DNA from: Streptomyces sp. CB01249
GTDB lineage: Bacteria > Actinomycetota > Actinomycetes > Streptomycetales > Streptomycetaceae
Assembly (NCBI RefSeq): GCF_001905735.1
Contig: NZ_LISW01000005.1
Location: forward strand, 151,969-215,968
Direction: 5' to 3'
DNA length: 64,000 nucleotides
The translations under genes and the position numbers were made by a program. The notes under the pieces were generated by a model. It was not told where the DNA came from, ran no database searches, and saw only the letters and a program-made list of their open reading frames with translations. Positions 24,995-33,855 of this stretch are shown here, one piece after another. The number at the start of each line of letters is the position of its first letter. The first letter of the stretch is position 1.

Positions 24995-25960
24995 CTACGA
25001 CGTGTGCTGGGCCGCCAACTCGGGCGGGAGCGAGGCAATTCGGGCACAGGCGTCGATCATCACCTGTTCCACCTCATCCGGAGCCCGGCCCTCCGCCGAC
25101 GACTTGGCCCAGGCGAGCGCGGCGGTCTGCACGGTCAGCGCGCGGGCCGGCACGTCGAGGGCGGGCCAGGGGTCGCCGTCGGCCGGTACGGCGGGGCCGC
25201 CGCCCGCCCGGTAGGCGTCCAGGAAGCGGAGCCAGACGTCCGGCGGGAGCAGCCCGGCGGCGTACCAGGCGGCGGGGCGCGCGAGGTCCCAGGCGGGGTC
25301 GCCGAGGCCCGCGTCGTCGACGTCGATGAGCAGCCAGGGGCCGCGCGGGGCGGGGTGGCGTACGAGCTGGCCCAGGTGGAGGTCTCCGTGGCAGAGGTAC
25401 GTTCCCCGGTCGGCCGGGGGCGCCGCCTCGCCCCGCGCCCAGCCCGGCAGCCCGCGCCAGGCGGCGAGCACGGGCGCGACGGCCGGGTCGCCGGGGCGGG
25501 CGGTGCGCATCCGGGCCACGGCGAGCGCGGCCTTCACGCGCCCGCGCATGGCGGGGAGCGGCCCCGGGACCCCGGTGCGGTGCAGCCGGGCCAGGAGCGC
25601 CCCGGCCTCCTCCCAGGGCGCCGCGTCCGGGTCGCCGGGATCGACGGGCTCGCCGTGGGGCCAGAGGGTGACGGGGCGGCCGTCCAACTCGGTGAGGTGG
25701 GCGCCGGGCGCCACGGGCAGGGGCGCCAGCAGGATGCCGTCCTGCCCCGGTCCGGCCGCCAGCCGCAGCCGCGCGGCCAGAGCGGCCGTGTCCGTGTCGG
25801 CGGCGTGCGCCTTGGCGACGACGGGGCCGCTGCGGACGACGGTCCCGTCCTCGCGTTCGGCGAGCACGGACGGGGGCGGGCAGGCGCGGGGACCGCAGCC
25901 GGCCGGGTGGACCGCCCGGTGGGCGAGATCCCCCAGCGCGCGTACGAGTGCGGTGGTCAC
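24995..25960 (-). CDS. Aminoglycoside phosphotransferase-fold kinase
   Basis: Protein of 321 aa. The catalytic loop CHGDLHLGQL (Brenner motif) and the metal-binding IDVDDAGLGDPAWDLARP segment identify the APH/choline kinase fold. The N-lobe includes GPVVAKAHA with the probable ATP lysine. GTG 25960 follows GGGGGAG. Substrate cannot be told from sequence; a small-molecule or sugar kinase is as likely as antibiotic resistance. Confidence 0.86.
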   Translation of the reverse strand: MTTALVRALGDLAHRAVHPAGCGPRACPPPSVLAEREDGTVVRSGPVVAKAHAADTDTAALAARLRLAAGPGQDGILLAPLPVAPGAHLTELDGRPVTLWPHGEPVDPGDPDAAPWEEAGALLARLHRTGVPGPLPAMRGRVKAALAVARMRTARPGDPAVAPVLAAWRGLPGWARGEAAPPADRGTYLCHGDLHLGQLVRHPAPRGPWLLIDVDDAGLGDPAWDLARPAAWYAAGLLPPDVWLRFLDAYRAGGGPAVPADGDPWPALDVPARALTVQTAALAWAKSSAEGRAPDEVEQVMIDACARIASLPPELAAQHTS

Positions 25961-26081
25961 GGTCTCCCCCGGTGGCGCGGAACGGGCCGGTGGACACGGC
26001 CCGGGCAGAGCGTACGCGGAGGGGCGGTGCCGGAGCTCCGGGCCGTGGCGGCCGGAGGGATTCCGCCCCCGGAAAGCGCGA

Positions 26082-26111
26082 TGTCCGGTCAGCTCCCCAG
26101 CTGACCGGACA
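26082..26111. terminator. Hairpin terminator
   Basis: Perfect 13-bp stem TGTCCGGTCAGCT / AGCTGACCGGACA with a 4-nt loop, located downstream of the small membrane gene at 26200 on the minus strand. The rest of 25961-26199 shows no gene. Confidence 0.82.
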
Positions 26112-26199
26112 AACGCTGCCGTCCGCCGCACCCCCGTCCCCACGGGGTTGTTGGCCGGATGTCCCGGTCCGGACCGCTCTTCCGGACCCGGGGCGCCGC

Positions 26200-26391
26200 T
26201 CAGCGCCCCAGCATCACGCCCACGGACGACGCCTGTGTGACCACTGCTTCCCAGCCGCCGAAGACGACGACCAGCAGGGCCGCCAGGGGAAGGACCATGG
26301 CGGTCGCCACCAGCGGGTGGCGGCGGCCGGACGCGGCGGACGAGCCGCGGGACCGCGTGCGGACCACCGTCCGTGCTGCCGTGTCAGCCAT
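26200..26391 (-). CDS. Small membrane protein, 63 aa
   Basis: MADTAARTVVRTRSRGS at ATG 26391, with AGGAGAGGAACC directly upstream. A basic N-terminus is followed by a membrane segment (VATAMVLPLAALLVVVFGGW) and a short outside tail. Function unknown; good translation signals and a terminator downstream support a real gene. Confidence 0.7.
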   Translation of the reverse strand: MADTAARTVVRTRSRGSSAASGRRHPLVATAMVLPLAALLVVVFGGWEAVVTQASSVGVMLGR

Positions 26392-26577
26392 GGTTCCTCT
26401 CCTGACCTGATGTGGGGCGACGGGCGTTTGACCTCGGGGGACGAGTGCGACGCCCGCCGCTTGGACTCAACATTAGGGATCCGGGGAGCGGGCGGCGTCA
26501 TGCCCGCGTACCGAATCCCGGGCCTCCCGGAGGATGAGCCGTGCTCGGTCGGCGTACTCCCCTGGGTGGAGACCGGG

Positions 26578-26838
26578 CTACGCGGGGTTGGGGTCTTCCC
26601 GGAGGGGACGCTCGGAGCCGTCCTCCCTGGGGACCGGTTGTTCGACCAGGGCGAGGACCCTGGTCGCCATGAAGCGGGCCGTGCGCACCACGGACCCGTT
26701 CCGGGTGACTTCACTCACTTCGACCACCCCTCGGCGGACCGCGGTCTCCACCCTGCGGCCTGCCCGGGAGGCCACCACCTCGTAGGTCCGGGTGCTGTCC
26801 CCGGCGTCCACCACTATCTCGACTCGATCGCCCTTCAC
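26578..26838 (-). CDS. Small hypothetical protein, 86 aa
   Basis: GTG 26838 (MKGDRVEIVVDAGDSTRTYEVV), with GGGGGA about 9 nt upstream. Residues 1-70 alternate short strands with basic residues (RAGRRVETAVRRGVVEVSEVTRNG), and the tail is acidic and Pro-rich. The longer open frame upstream is not supported. Divergent from the kinase gene. Family not recognised. Confidence 0.68.
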   Translation of the reverse strand: MKGDRVEIVVDAGDSTRTYEVVASRAGRRVETAVRRGVVEVSEVTRNGSVVRTARFMATRVLALVEQPVPREDGSERPLREDPNPA

Positions 26839-27043
26839 TGATCCAATCCCCCTTCTGCGACGGACCTTTGAGATCTCGCACGGGCCGGGTCGCCTGGATC
26901 CGCGGCTCCCTGACCACTCCTCAAGTCTCCCACCCGCCACTGACAATCGAATCTCCCCGGAGGGCGCGGCCTCTGAGCACCCCGGGCGGCGGGTACGTAA
27001 GCTGTGCCTCGTCAGGCGTACCAGGCAGCGGGGATGGGCAGAC

Positions 27044-28333
27044 ATGGCGATGATGCGGCTCCGGCGCGAGGACCCGCGTGTCGTCGGCTCGTTCAGGCTG
27101 CACCGGCGGCTCGGGGCCGGCGGGATGGGCGTCGTCTACCTGGGTTCGGACCGGCGGGGCCAGCGCGTCGCGCTGAAGGTGATCCGCCCGGACCTGGCGG
27201 AGGATCAGGAGTTCCGTTCGCGGTTCGCGCGCGAGGTGTCCGCCGCCCGGCGGATCCGCGGCGGCTGCACGGCCCGGCTGGTCGCCGCCGATCTGGAGGC
27301 GGACCGCCCCTGGTTCGCCACGCAGTACGTTCCGGGGCCTTCGCTGCACGACAAGGTGGCCGAGGAGGGCCCGCTGTCGGCCGCCGAGGTGGCCTCGATC
27401 GGGGCGGCGCTCTCCGAGGGCCTGGTCGCGGTGCACGAGGCCGGGGTGGTCCACCGGGACCTGAAGCCGTCGAACATCCTCCTCTCCCCCAAGGGCCCCC
27501 GGATCATCGACTTCGGCATCGCCTGGTCGACGGGCGCGTCCACGCTGACGCACGTCGGTACGGCGGTGGGCTCGCCCGGCTTCCTCGCGCCCGAGCAGGT
27601 GCGCGGCGCGGCGGTGACGCCCGCGACGGACGTGTTCTCGCTCGGGGCGACGCTGGCGTACGCGGCGATGGCCGACTCGCCCTTCGGGCACGGCAGTTCC
27701 GAGGTGATGCTGTATCGCGTGGTGCACGAGGAGCCCCAGCTCTTCGATGTGCACGACGCGCTGGCACCGCTGGTGAGCGCCTGCCTCGCGAAGGACCCGG
27801 AGGAGCGGCCGAGCACGCTCCAACTGTCGATGCGGCTCAAGGAGATCGCGGCGCGCGAGGCGCAGGGGCTGCACGAGAGCCGGCCGCCGGTCCAGCGTTC
27901 GGCCCAGGAGGCGGACCGCCCGACCGGTCGGCTGGACGGCCCGTACACCGAGCAGCAGACCCGCCGGGCGGCCGGTCCGGCGCCGGGGTCGCGCCCGCAG
28001 AACAGGCCGTCGGCGGCACGTTCCGCCCCCGCCCGCACCGGTGGTGGCCGGCCGGTGCAGCAGCCGCCGCGCGGAACGGCGCGTCCGGCCAGGCGTCCGC
28101 AGGGCACCAACGGGACGAACGGCAGGCCGGGCACCCGGCCCGGGACCCGGACGACCTCGACGGGGCGGCGCCCGGCCAATCCGAAGCTGCTGCGGCAGCG
28201 GCTCGTCGTCTTCGTGGTGGTGACGCTGCTGGTGGCGCTGGGGATCGCGGCGGCGCAGGGCTGCCAGGGTCCGGCCCGGGGGCTGGGCGTGGACCTCGGG
28301 CACAGCCGGAGCCAGGGCCAGGTCAGGCCGTAG
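27044..28333 (+). CDS. Membrane-anchored Ser/Thr protein kinase (Hanks type)
   Basis: Protein of 429 aa. Kinase domain, residues about 18-270: glycine loop GAGGMGVVYLG, VAIK-type lysine in RVALKVI, catalytic loop VVHRDLKPSNILL, DFG, and activation-segment end GFLAPEQV. A Pro/Arg/Gly-rich linker (about 290-385) leads to one membrane helix (VVFVVVTLLVALGIAAA, about 390-406) and a short outside tail with no PASTA or other sensor domain. ATG 27044. The neighbours give no hint of substrate. Convergent with the TrmH gene, stops 1 nt apart. Confidence 0.92.
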   Translation: MAMMRLRREDPRVVGSFRLHRRLGAGGMGVVYLGSDRRGQRVALKVIRPDLAEDQEFRSRFAREVSAARRIRGGCTARLVAADLEADRPWFATQYVPGPSLHDKVAEEGPLSAAEVASIGAALSEGLVAVHEAGVVHRDLKPSNILLSPKGPRIIDFGIAWSTGASTLTHVGTAVGSPGFLAPEQVRGAAVTPATDVFSLGATLAYAAMADSPFGHGSSEVMLYRVVHEEPQLFDVHDALAPLVSACLAKDPEERPSTLQLSMRLKEIAAREAQGLHESRPPVQRSAQEADRPTGRLDGPYTEQQTRRAAGPAPGSRPQNRPSAARSAPARTGGGRPVQQPPRGTARPARRPQGTNGTNGRPGTRPGTRTTSTGRRPANPKLLRQRLVVFVVVTLLVALGIAAAQGCQGPARGLGVDLGHSRSQGQVRP

Positions 28334-28334
28334 T

Positions 28335-29162
28335 TCAGCTCTCCGGACGGCCGGTGGCCACCGCGTAGAAGGCGACCGCGGCCGCCGCGCCGACGTTCAG
28401 CGAGTCCACGCCGTGGGCCATCGGGATGCGCACCCACCGGTCGGCGGCGGCGAGGGCCCGGGCGGAGAGCCCGTCGCCCTCGGCGCCGAGCATCAGGGCG
28501 ACCCGGTCCATCCGGTGCGGCGCCGCCTCCTCGATGCTGACGGCCTTGTCGGCGGGCGTCAGCGCGAGCACCGTGAACCCGGCCTCGCGTACGGTCTCCA
28601 ACCCCTGCGGCCAGGCGTCGAGGCGGGCGTACGGTACGGAGAAGACCGCGCCCATCGACACCTTGACGGAGCGCCGGTAGAGCGGGTCGGCGCAGTCCGG
28701 GGAGAGCAGGACGGCGTCCATCCCGAGGGCGGCGGCGCTGCGGAAGATCGCCCCGATGTTCGTATGGTCGTTGACCGCCTCCATGACGGCCACGCGGCGG
28801 GCCGTGCGGAGGAGTTCGGTGGCGGCCGGGAGGGCCTTGCGCTGCATGGAGGCGAGGGCGCCGCGGTGCACGTGGTAGCCGGTGACGCGTTCGGCGAGGT
28901 CCGGGGCGACCGTGTGGACGGGGGCGTCGCTCTCCTCGATGACGTCCCGCATCTGGTCGACCCACTTCGCCGAGAGCAACATGGAGCGCATCTCGTACCC
29001 GGCCTGCAGGGCGCGGCGGATCACCTTCTCGCCCTCGGCGATGAAGAGGCCCTCCGCGGGCTCCTTCCTGCGCCGGAGTTCCACGTCGGTGAGGCTGACG
29101 TAGTCGCTGAGGCGGGGGTCGTCGGGGGTGTCGATGGTGACGGGTTCAGCCACGGTCCGCAC
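28335..29162 (-). CDS. SpoU/TrmH-family RNA 2'-O-methyltransferase
   Basis: Protein of 275 aa. An N-terminal RNA-binding-like domain (residues about 20-110, GLFIAEGEKVIRRAL) precedes the SPOUT domain with its three motifs: NDHTNIGAIFRSAAALG, LMLGAEGDGLS and IPMAHGVDSLNVGAAAAV. It should methylate rRNA or tRNA ribose. Starts at GTG 29162 or GTG 29153, both overlapping the SUMT gene end, so it is co-transcribed with it although functionally unrelated. Confidence 0.9.
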   Translation of the reverse strand: MRTVAEPVTIDTPDDPRLSDYVSLTDVELRRRKEPAEGLFIAEGEKVIRRALQAGYEMRSMLLSAKWVDQMRDVIEESDAPVHTVAPDLAERVTGYHVHRGALASMQRKALPAATELLRTARRVAVMEAVNDHTNIGAIFRSAAALGMDAVLLSPDCADPLYRRSVKVSMGAVFSVPYARLDAWPQGLETVREAGFTVLALTPADKAVSIEEAAPHRMDRVALMLGAEGDGLSARALAAADRWVRIPMAHGVDSLNVGAAAAVAFYAVATGRPES

Positions 29163-30384
29163 CGACTTCCACGACCGCGCCGATCACGATGACGGCGGGC
29201 GGGCGGACGTCCTCGGCGGCCACCCGCTCGGCCACCGTGGCGAGGGTCGCGTCCACGCGGCGCTGGGCGGCCGTGGTGCCCTCCTGGACGAGGGCGACCG
29301 GGGTCTCGGGCGAGCGGCCGTGCTCCACGAGCGTGCGGGCGATGGCGCCGATCTTGTCGACGGCCATCAGGAGCACCAGGGTGCCGCGCAGCCGGGCGAG
29401 GGCGGCCCAGTCGACCAGGGAGCGCTCGTCGTCGGGGGCGACGTGCCCGCTGACCACGGTGAACTCATGGGCGACGCCGCGGTGGGTGACGGGGATGCCG
29501 GCCGCGCCGGGGACCGAGATGGAGCTGGAGATGCCGGGCACGACGGTGCACGGGATGCCCTCGGCGGCGAGCGCCTGCGCCTCCTCCATGCCCCGGCCGA
29601 AGACGAACGGGTCGCCGCCCTTGAGCCGGACGACCGCCTTGCCGGCCTTGGCGTGCTCGATCAGCGCGTTGTTGATGGCCTCCTGGGCCATGTAGCGGCC
29701 GTACGGGATCTTCGCGGCGTCGATGACCTCGACGTGCGGCGGGAGCTCGTCCAGCAGGTCGCGGGGGCCGAGGCGGTCGGCGATGACGACGTCCGCCTCG
29801 GCGAGGAGGCGGCGGCCCCGGACGGTGATGAGGTCCGGGTCGCCGGGGCCGCCGCCGACCAGGGCGACGCCGGCGGTCCGGGTGCGGTGGTGCGGGGCGG
29901 CGATGCTGCCGTCGCGCAGGCCCTCCACGATCGCGTCGCGGACGGCGGCGGAATGGCGCGGGTCGCGGCCGTGGGCGCCGGCGGTGAGCACGGCGACGGT
30001 GACGCCCTCGCTGCGGCCGGTGGCGGGCGTCCAGGCGGTGGCCGCTTCGGCGTCGTCGCTGCGGACGCACCAGGTGCGGGTGCGTTCCGCCTCGGCGGAG
30101 GCGGCCTCGTTGGCGGCGTCGTCGTCGGTCGCGATGAGCGCGTACCAGGTGTCGGTGAGGTCGCCGTCGACGTACCCGCGGCGCTCCCAGCGGATCTCGC
30201 CGGAATCCGCCATCGCCTCGACGGAGGGGGTGGCGGACGGCGACACGAGGACGATGTCGGCTCCGGCCGCGATGAGGGCGGGGAGGCGGCGCTGCGCGAC
30301 TTGGCCGCCGCCGACGACGACTACGCGGCGCCCGTTGAGGCGCAGTCCGACGGGGTAGGCGGGGCGATCGGCGTGCGTGGCCAT
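29146..30384 (-). CDS. cobA: Siroheme synthase-like fusion: precorrin-2 dehydrogenase + uroporphyrinogen-III C-methyltransferase
   Basis: Protein of 412 aa joining two activities of tetrapyrrole synthesis. Residues 1-about 150 are a Rossmann domain (VVVVGGGQVAQRRLPALI, then YALIATDDDAANE) for precorrin-2 oxidation. Residues about 165-412 are SUMT: LVGGGPGDPDLITVRG, VRLKGGDPFVFGRG and VPGISSSISVPGAAGIPVTH. The product feeds both siroheme and cobalamin. It precedes the TrmH gene and is followed upstream by other cob genes, separated by a palindromic repeat. Confidence 0.93.
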   Translation of the reverse strand: MATHADRPAYPVGLRLNGRRVVVVGGGQVAQRRLPALIAAGADIVLVSPSATPSVEAMADSGEIRWERRGYVDGDLTDTWYALIATDDDAANEAASAEAERTRTWCVRSDDAEAATAWTPATGRSEGVTVAVLTAGAHGRDPRHSAAVRDAIVEGLRDGSIAAPHHRTRTAGVALVGGGPGDPDLITVRGRRLLAEADVVIADRLGPRDLLDELPPHVEVIDAAKIPYGRYMAQEAINNALIEHAKAGKAVVRLKGGDPFVFGRGMEEAQALAAEGIPCTVVPGISSSISVPGAAGIPVTHRGVAHEFTVVSGHVAPDDERSLVDWAALARLRGTLVLLMAVDKIGAIARTLVEHGRSPETPVALVQEGTTAAQRRVDATLATVAERVAAEDVRPPAVIVIGAVVEVGADRG

Positions 30385-30553
30385 GGTGGTGCGGGCTCCT
30401 CGGGGCGGGGCGGAAGCGCGGGCCGCTGCGGCGGTGGAGCGGCGTGGTGGGTGGTGTTCACGATACGGGGTGGCCCGGGGGCCACGGTGTGCGGTGGGCG
30501 GGGCGGGGGGCGCCTGCGGCGTGCCTTGTTCCCCTCCCCGCCCCTTCCCGAAA

Positions 30554-30652
30554 CCGGGGCTCCGCCCCGGACCCCGCGCCTCAAACGCCGGCGGGGCTAC
30601 CTATAAGCCCCTCCGGCGTTTGAGGAGCGGGGGTACGGGGGCAGCGCCCCCG
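30554..30652. repeat. Compound palindromic repeat (three hairpins) between cobA and bluB-cobT
   Basis: Three adjacent hairpins: CCGGGGC/GCCCCGG (30554-30570); a central 20-bp stem with one mismatch, CCTCAAACGCCGGCGGGGCT (30579-30598) against 30606-30625 with a 7-nt loop; and GGGGGC/GCCCCC (about 30637-30651). The CCTCAAACGCCGG unit is, from memory, a common interspersed repeat and terminator of Streptomyces genomes. It lies 13 bp past the cobT stop and likely terminates that transcript. The rest of 30385-30664 shows no gene. Confidence 0.8.
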
Positions 30653-30664
30653 CGACCAGCCGCG

Positions 30665-33600
30665 CTACTTCTCCGTCACGCCCGCCGAGTCGAACGTCGC
30701 CACCTCGTGCATCGCACGCGCGGCACTTTGGACGATCGGCAGCGCCAGCAACGCCCCCGTGCCCTCGCCGAGGCGGAGGTCCAGGTCGACCAGCGGGCGC
30801 AGGCCCAGCTTGTTGAGCGCGGCCACGTGGCCCGGCTCCGCGCTGCGGTGGCCGGCGATGCAGGCGGCCAGGGCCTCCGGGGCGATCGCGCGGGCCACCA
30901 GGGCCGCCGCGCCCGCGCTGACGCCGTCCAGGATCACCGGCGTACGAAGCGACGCGCCGCCCAGCAGGAAGCCGGCCATCGCTGCGTGCTCCAGGCCGCC
31001 GACGGCCGCCAGCACGCCGATCGGGTCCGCCGGGTCCGGCTGGTGGAGTTCCAGGGCGCGCCGCACCACGTCGATCTTGCGGGCGTGCATCTCGTCGTTG
31101 ATGCCGGTGCCCCGGCCCGTCACCTCGGCCGGGTCCATGCCGGTGTACACGCAGATCAGGGCGGCCGACGCCGTCGTGTTCGCGATGCCCATCTCACCGG
31201 TCAGCAGGCCCTTGTTGCCCGCCGCCACCAGGTCGCGGGCGGTCTCGATGCCGACCTCGATCGCCGCGTGGACCTCCTCGCGGGTGAGCGCAGGTCCCGT
31301 GGTGAAGTCCGCCGTGCCCGCCCGTACCTTCCGGGGCAGCAGGCCCGGCATCGGGGGCAGTTCCGCGACCGCGCCCACGTCGACCACGCACACCTCGGCG
31401 CCCACCTGCGCCGCGAACGCGTTGCACACCGCGCCGCCGCCGAGCATGTTGGCGATCATCTGGCCGGTGACCTCCTGGGGCCACGCCGTGACGCCCTGCG
31501 CGTGCACCCCGTGGTCGCCCGCGAACACCGCGACGGCGGCGGGCTCGGGGATCGGCGGCGGGCACATCCGGGAGAGCCCGGCCAGCTGCGCCGAGATGAT
31601 CTCCAGCATGCCGAGCGCACCGGCCGGCTTCGTCATCCGCTTCTGGCGTTCCCACGCCTCGCCGAGCGCCTTGGCGTCCAGCGGGCGGATGTTGGAGATC
31701 GTCTCCTGGAGCAGATCGTGCGGTGCCTCGCCGGGCAGGGCGCGGCGGCCGTACGTCTCCTCGTGGACGACCCACGACAGCGGGCGCCGCTTCGACCAGC
31801 CGGCCTGCATCAGCTCCGGGTCCTCGGGGAACTCGTCCACGTACCCCACACAGAGGTACGCCACGATCTCCAGGTGCTCCGGCAGTCCGAGCGCGCGCAC
31901 CATCTCGCGCTCGTCGAAGAAGCTCACCCAGCCCACGCCCAGGCCCTCGGCGCGTGCCGCCAGCCACAGGTTCTCCACGGCGAGCGCCGACGAGTACGGG
32001 GCCATCTGCGGCTGTGTGTGGCGGCCGAGCGTGTGGCGGCCGCCCCGCGTGGGGTCGGCGGTCACGACGATGTTCACCGGGGTGTCGAGGATCGCCTCGA
32101 TCTTCAGTTCCTTGAACTGCTTCGCCCGCGCCTTCGGCAGCGACTTGGCGTACGCCTCCCGCTGCTGCTGCGCCAGCTCGTGCATCGAGCGGCGCGTCTC
32201 GGCGGAGCGGATGACCACGAAGTCCCAGGGCTGCGAGTGGCCCACGCTGGGCGCCGTGTGCGCGGCCTCCAGAACGCGCAGCAGCACCTCGTGCGGGATG
32301 GGGTCGCTGCGGAAGCCGTTGCGGATGTCGCGGCGCTCCCGCATGACGCGCAGGACGGCCTCGCGCTCGGCGTCGTCGTAGCCGGGTGCGGGGGGCGTGG
32401 CGGGCGCCGCCTCGGGGGCCTGCTCCTGCTGTACGGGCTCGGCCTCGTCGCTCAGGTCCGGGGTCTCGATGACCTCGGGGCCGGCCTCGGCCTCCGGCTC
32501 GGGTGCGGCGGCGGGGGCCTCGGGCTGTATCGGCTGTTCGGCGACCGGGGCGATGGCCTCCGGCTCGGGAACGGGGGCGGCTTCCGGCTCGGGGGCCGGG
32601 GCGGGCTCGACCGCGGCCTCGGGGGCCGGGGCGGGCTCCTCCACCGCGACGGGCTGCGGCTCGGGGGCCGGTACGGGTTCTGCCACCGCTACGGGCTCCG
32701 GTTCGGCGGCCGGTACGGGCTGCGGCTCGGGGACCGCCACGGGCTCCACCACGGCGACGGGCTCCGGCTGCGGCTCGGGGACCGCCACGGGCTGCGGCTC
32801 AGGGGCCTGTACGGGCTCCGCCACGGCCACCGGCTCCGGCTCCACGGCCGGAACGGGCTCCGGCTCGGCCGCCTGCACGGGCTCCGCCACCGGCTCGGCG
32901 GCCGGTACGGGCTCCGGTTCGGCGGCCGGTACGGGCTGCGCCTCGGGGGCCGCCACGGGCTCCGCCACGGCGACGGGCTCCGGCGCGACGACCTGGGCGG
33001 GCTCCTCCACGGCCACCGGCTCGGGCTCCGCCACCGGCTGCTCGGCGACCGGTGCCACGGGCTCCTGCACCTCGGGGGCCGGTTCCGGTGCGGGGGCCGG
33101 TGCCTCGGTCGCCGGGGCCACGGGCGCGGGCTCCGCGACGGGCTCCTCCGGCGCCGCCGGGGCCGTCCACTGGTGGGCGGTCTGCGGCGGGATCTCGCCC
33201 AGCTGGGGGCCCGGGAGGGGCTGGTCCGCGGGCTGCGGGTCGAAGTACTCGGGTTCGGCCGTGGCCGGGCCCGCGTGGCGGGCGGGGGGCGCCCCGGCCG
33301 GGCCGCGGTCGGCGAGGGACCGGACCACGCCGGCCCCCGACGTACCGCCGTAGGACGGCTCGGGCGAGGCCGGGCCGCGGTGCAGCGGGCGGCGCGCGGG
33401 GGGCTGCGCGGCGGGGGCGGGGATGCGGACGGCGCCGAGGTCGACGGAGCCGGAGTCGCGGCCTCCGGACTCGTGCGCGCCGGGCCCGGTCTCGGGCAGC
33501 GGCGCGGCGGCGGCCTGGTGCATCGCGTACGCGGGGGCCTGCTCCTGGAGCTGGACGGGCCCCTGGGCGTGCGCCGGGTCGGCGGGCTGGGGGTGGAAGA

Positions 33601-33838
33601 GCGGCTGGTACGCGCCCTGCGAGGCGGGGTCCGCGTAGGGGTCCGTCGCCGGTGCCGTCGGCTGGGGTTCGCCCCAGGCGCCCTGGGCGCTCGGCATCAG
33701 GAGGAGGTCGTCGTCCTCGGGGGTGTGCGCGGAGGGTTCGAGGTAGGTGTAGGAGTCAGGCGCGGGGACGCCCGGCTGCTCCACCGTGCCCGCGTTCTCC
33801 GGCAGTCCCTCGCCCGGGATCCGGCCGGTGTCACTCAT
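30665..33838 (-). CDS. cobT: BluB-CobT fusion with long Pro/Glu/Ala-repeat N-terminus
   Basis: Unusually large protein, 1057 aa. Residues 1-about 485 are low-complexity, dominated by repeats of the type AEPEPVPA/VAVPEPQP, and likely extended. Residues about 486-700 are a nitroreductase-fold BluB domain (RRDIRNGFRSDPIP, HTAPSVGHSQPWDFVV, GLGVGWVSFFD), which makes 5,6-dimethylbenzimidazole from FMN. Residues about 705-1057 are CobT, nicotinate-nucleotide:DMB phosphoribosyltransferase (VFAGDHGVHAQGVTAWPQEV, GRGTGINDEMHARK, GHRSAEPGHVAALNKLGL with the terminal catalytic glutamate in LRLGEGTGALL). The fusion links formation and activation of the lower ligand of B12. ATG 33838 has GAGGGG upstream. 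Confidence 0.93.
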   Translation of the reverse strand: MSDTGRIPGEGLPENAGTVEQPGVPAPDSYTYLEPSAHTPEDDDLLLMPSAQGAWGEPQPTAPATDPYADPASQGAYQPLFHPQPADPAHAQGPVQLQEQAPAYAMHQAAAAPLPETGPGAHESGGRDSGSVDLGAVRIPAPAAQPPARRPLHRGPASPEPSYGGTSGAGVVRSLADRGPAGAPPARHAGPATAEPEYFDPQPADQPLPGPQLGEIPPQTAHQWTAPAAPEEPVAEPAPVAPATEAPAPAPEPAPEVQEPVAPVAEQPVAEPEPVAVEEPAQVVAPEPVAVAEPVAAPEAQPVPAAEPEPVPAAEPVAEPVQAAEPEPVPAVEPEPVAVAEPVQAPEPQPVAVPEPQPEPVAVVEPVAVPEPQPVPAAEPEPVAVAEPVPAPEPQPVAVEEPAPAPEAAVEPAPAPEPEAAPVPEPEAIAPVAEQPIQPEAPAAAPEPEAEAGPEVIETPDLSDEAEPVQQEQAPEAAPATPPAPGYDDAEREAVLRVMRERRDIRNGFRSDPIPHEVLLRVLEAAHTAPSVGHSQPWDFVVIRSAETRRSMHELAQQQREAYAKSLPKARAKQFKELKIEAILDTPVNIVVTADPTRGGRHTLGRHTQPQMAPYSSALAVENLWLAARAEGLGVGWVSFFDEREMVRALGLPEHLEIVAYLCVGYVDEFPEDPELMQAGWSKRRPLSWVVHEETYGRRALPGEAPHDLLQETISNIRPLDAKALGEAWERQKRMTKPAGALGMLEIISAQLAGLSRMCPPPIPEPAAVAVFAGDHGVHAQGVTAWPQEVTGQMIANMLGGGAVCNAFAAQVGAEVCVVDVGAVAELPPMPGLLPRKVRAGTADFTTGPALTREEVHAAIEVGIETARDLVAAGNKGLLTGEMGIANTTASAALICVYTGMDPAEVTGRGTGINDEMHARKIDVVRRALELHQPDPADPIGVLAAVGGLEHAAMAGFLLGGASLRTPVILDGVSAGAAALVARAIAPEALAACIAGHRSAEPGHVAALNKLGLRPLVDLDLRLGEGTGALLALPIVQSAARAMHEVATFDSAGVTEK

Positions 33839-33855
33839 GCGTTCCCCTCGCCCAT
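33835..33855 (-). CDS. Possible 6-codon leader ORF before bluB-cobT
   Basis: ATG 33855 with a GAAGGAG site 8 nt upstream opens a six-residue frame (MGEGNA) whose TGA overlaps the cobT ATG by 4 nt. Such an arrangement could couple ribosome entry to cobT. It may be chance; no conservation could be tested. Confidence 0.3.
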   Translation of the reverse strand: MGEGNA

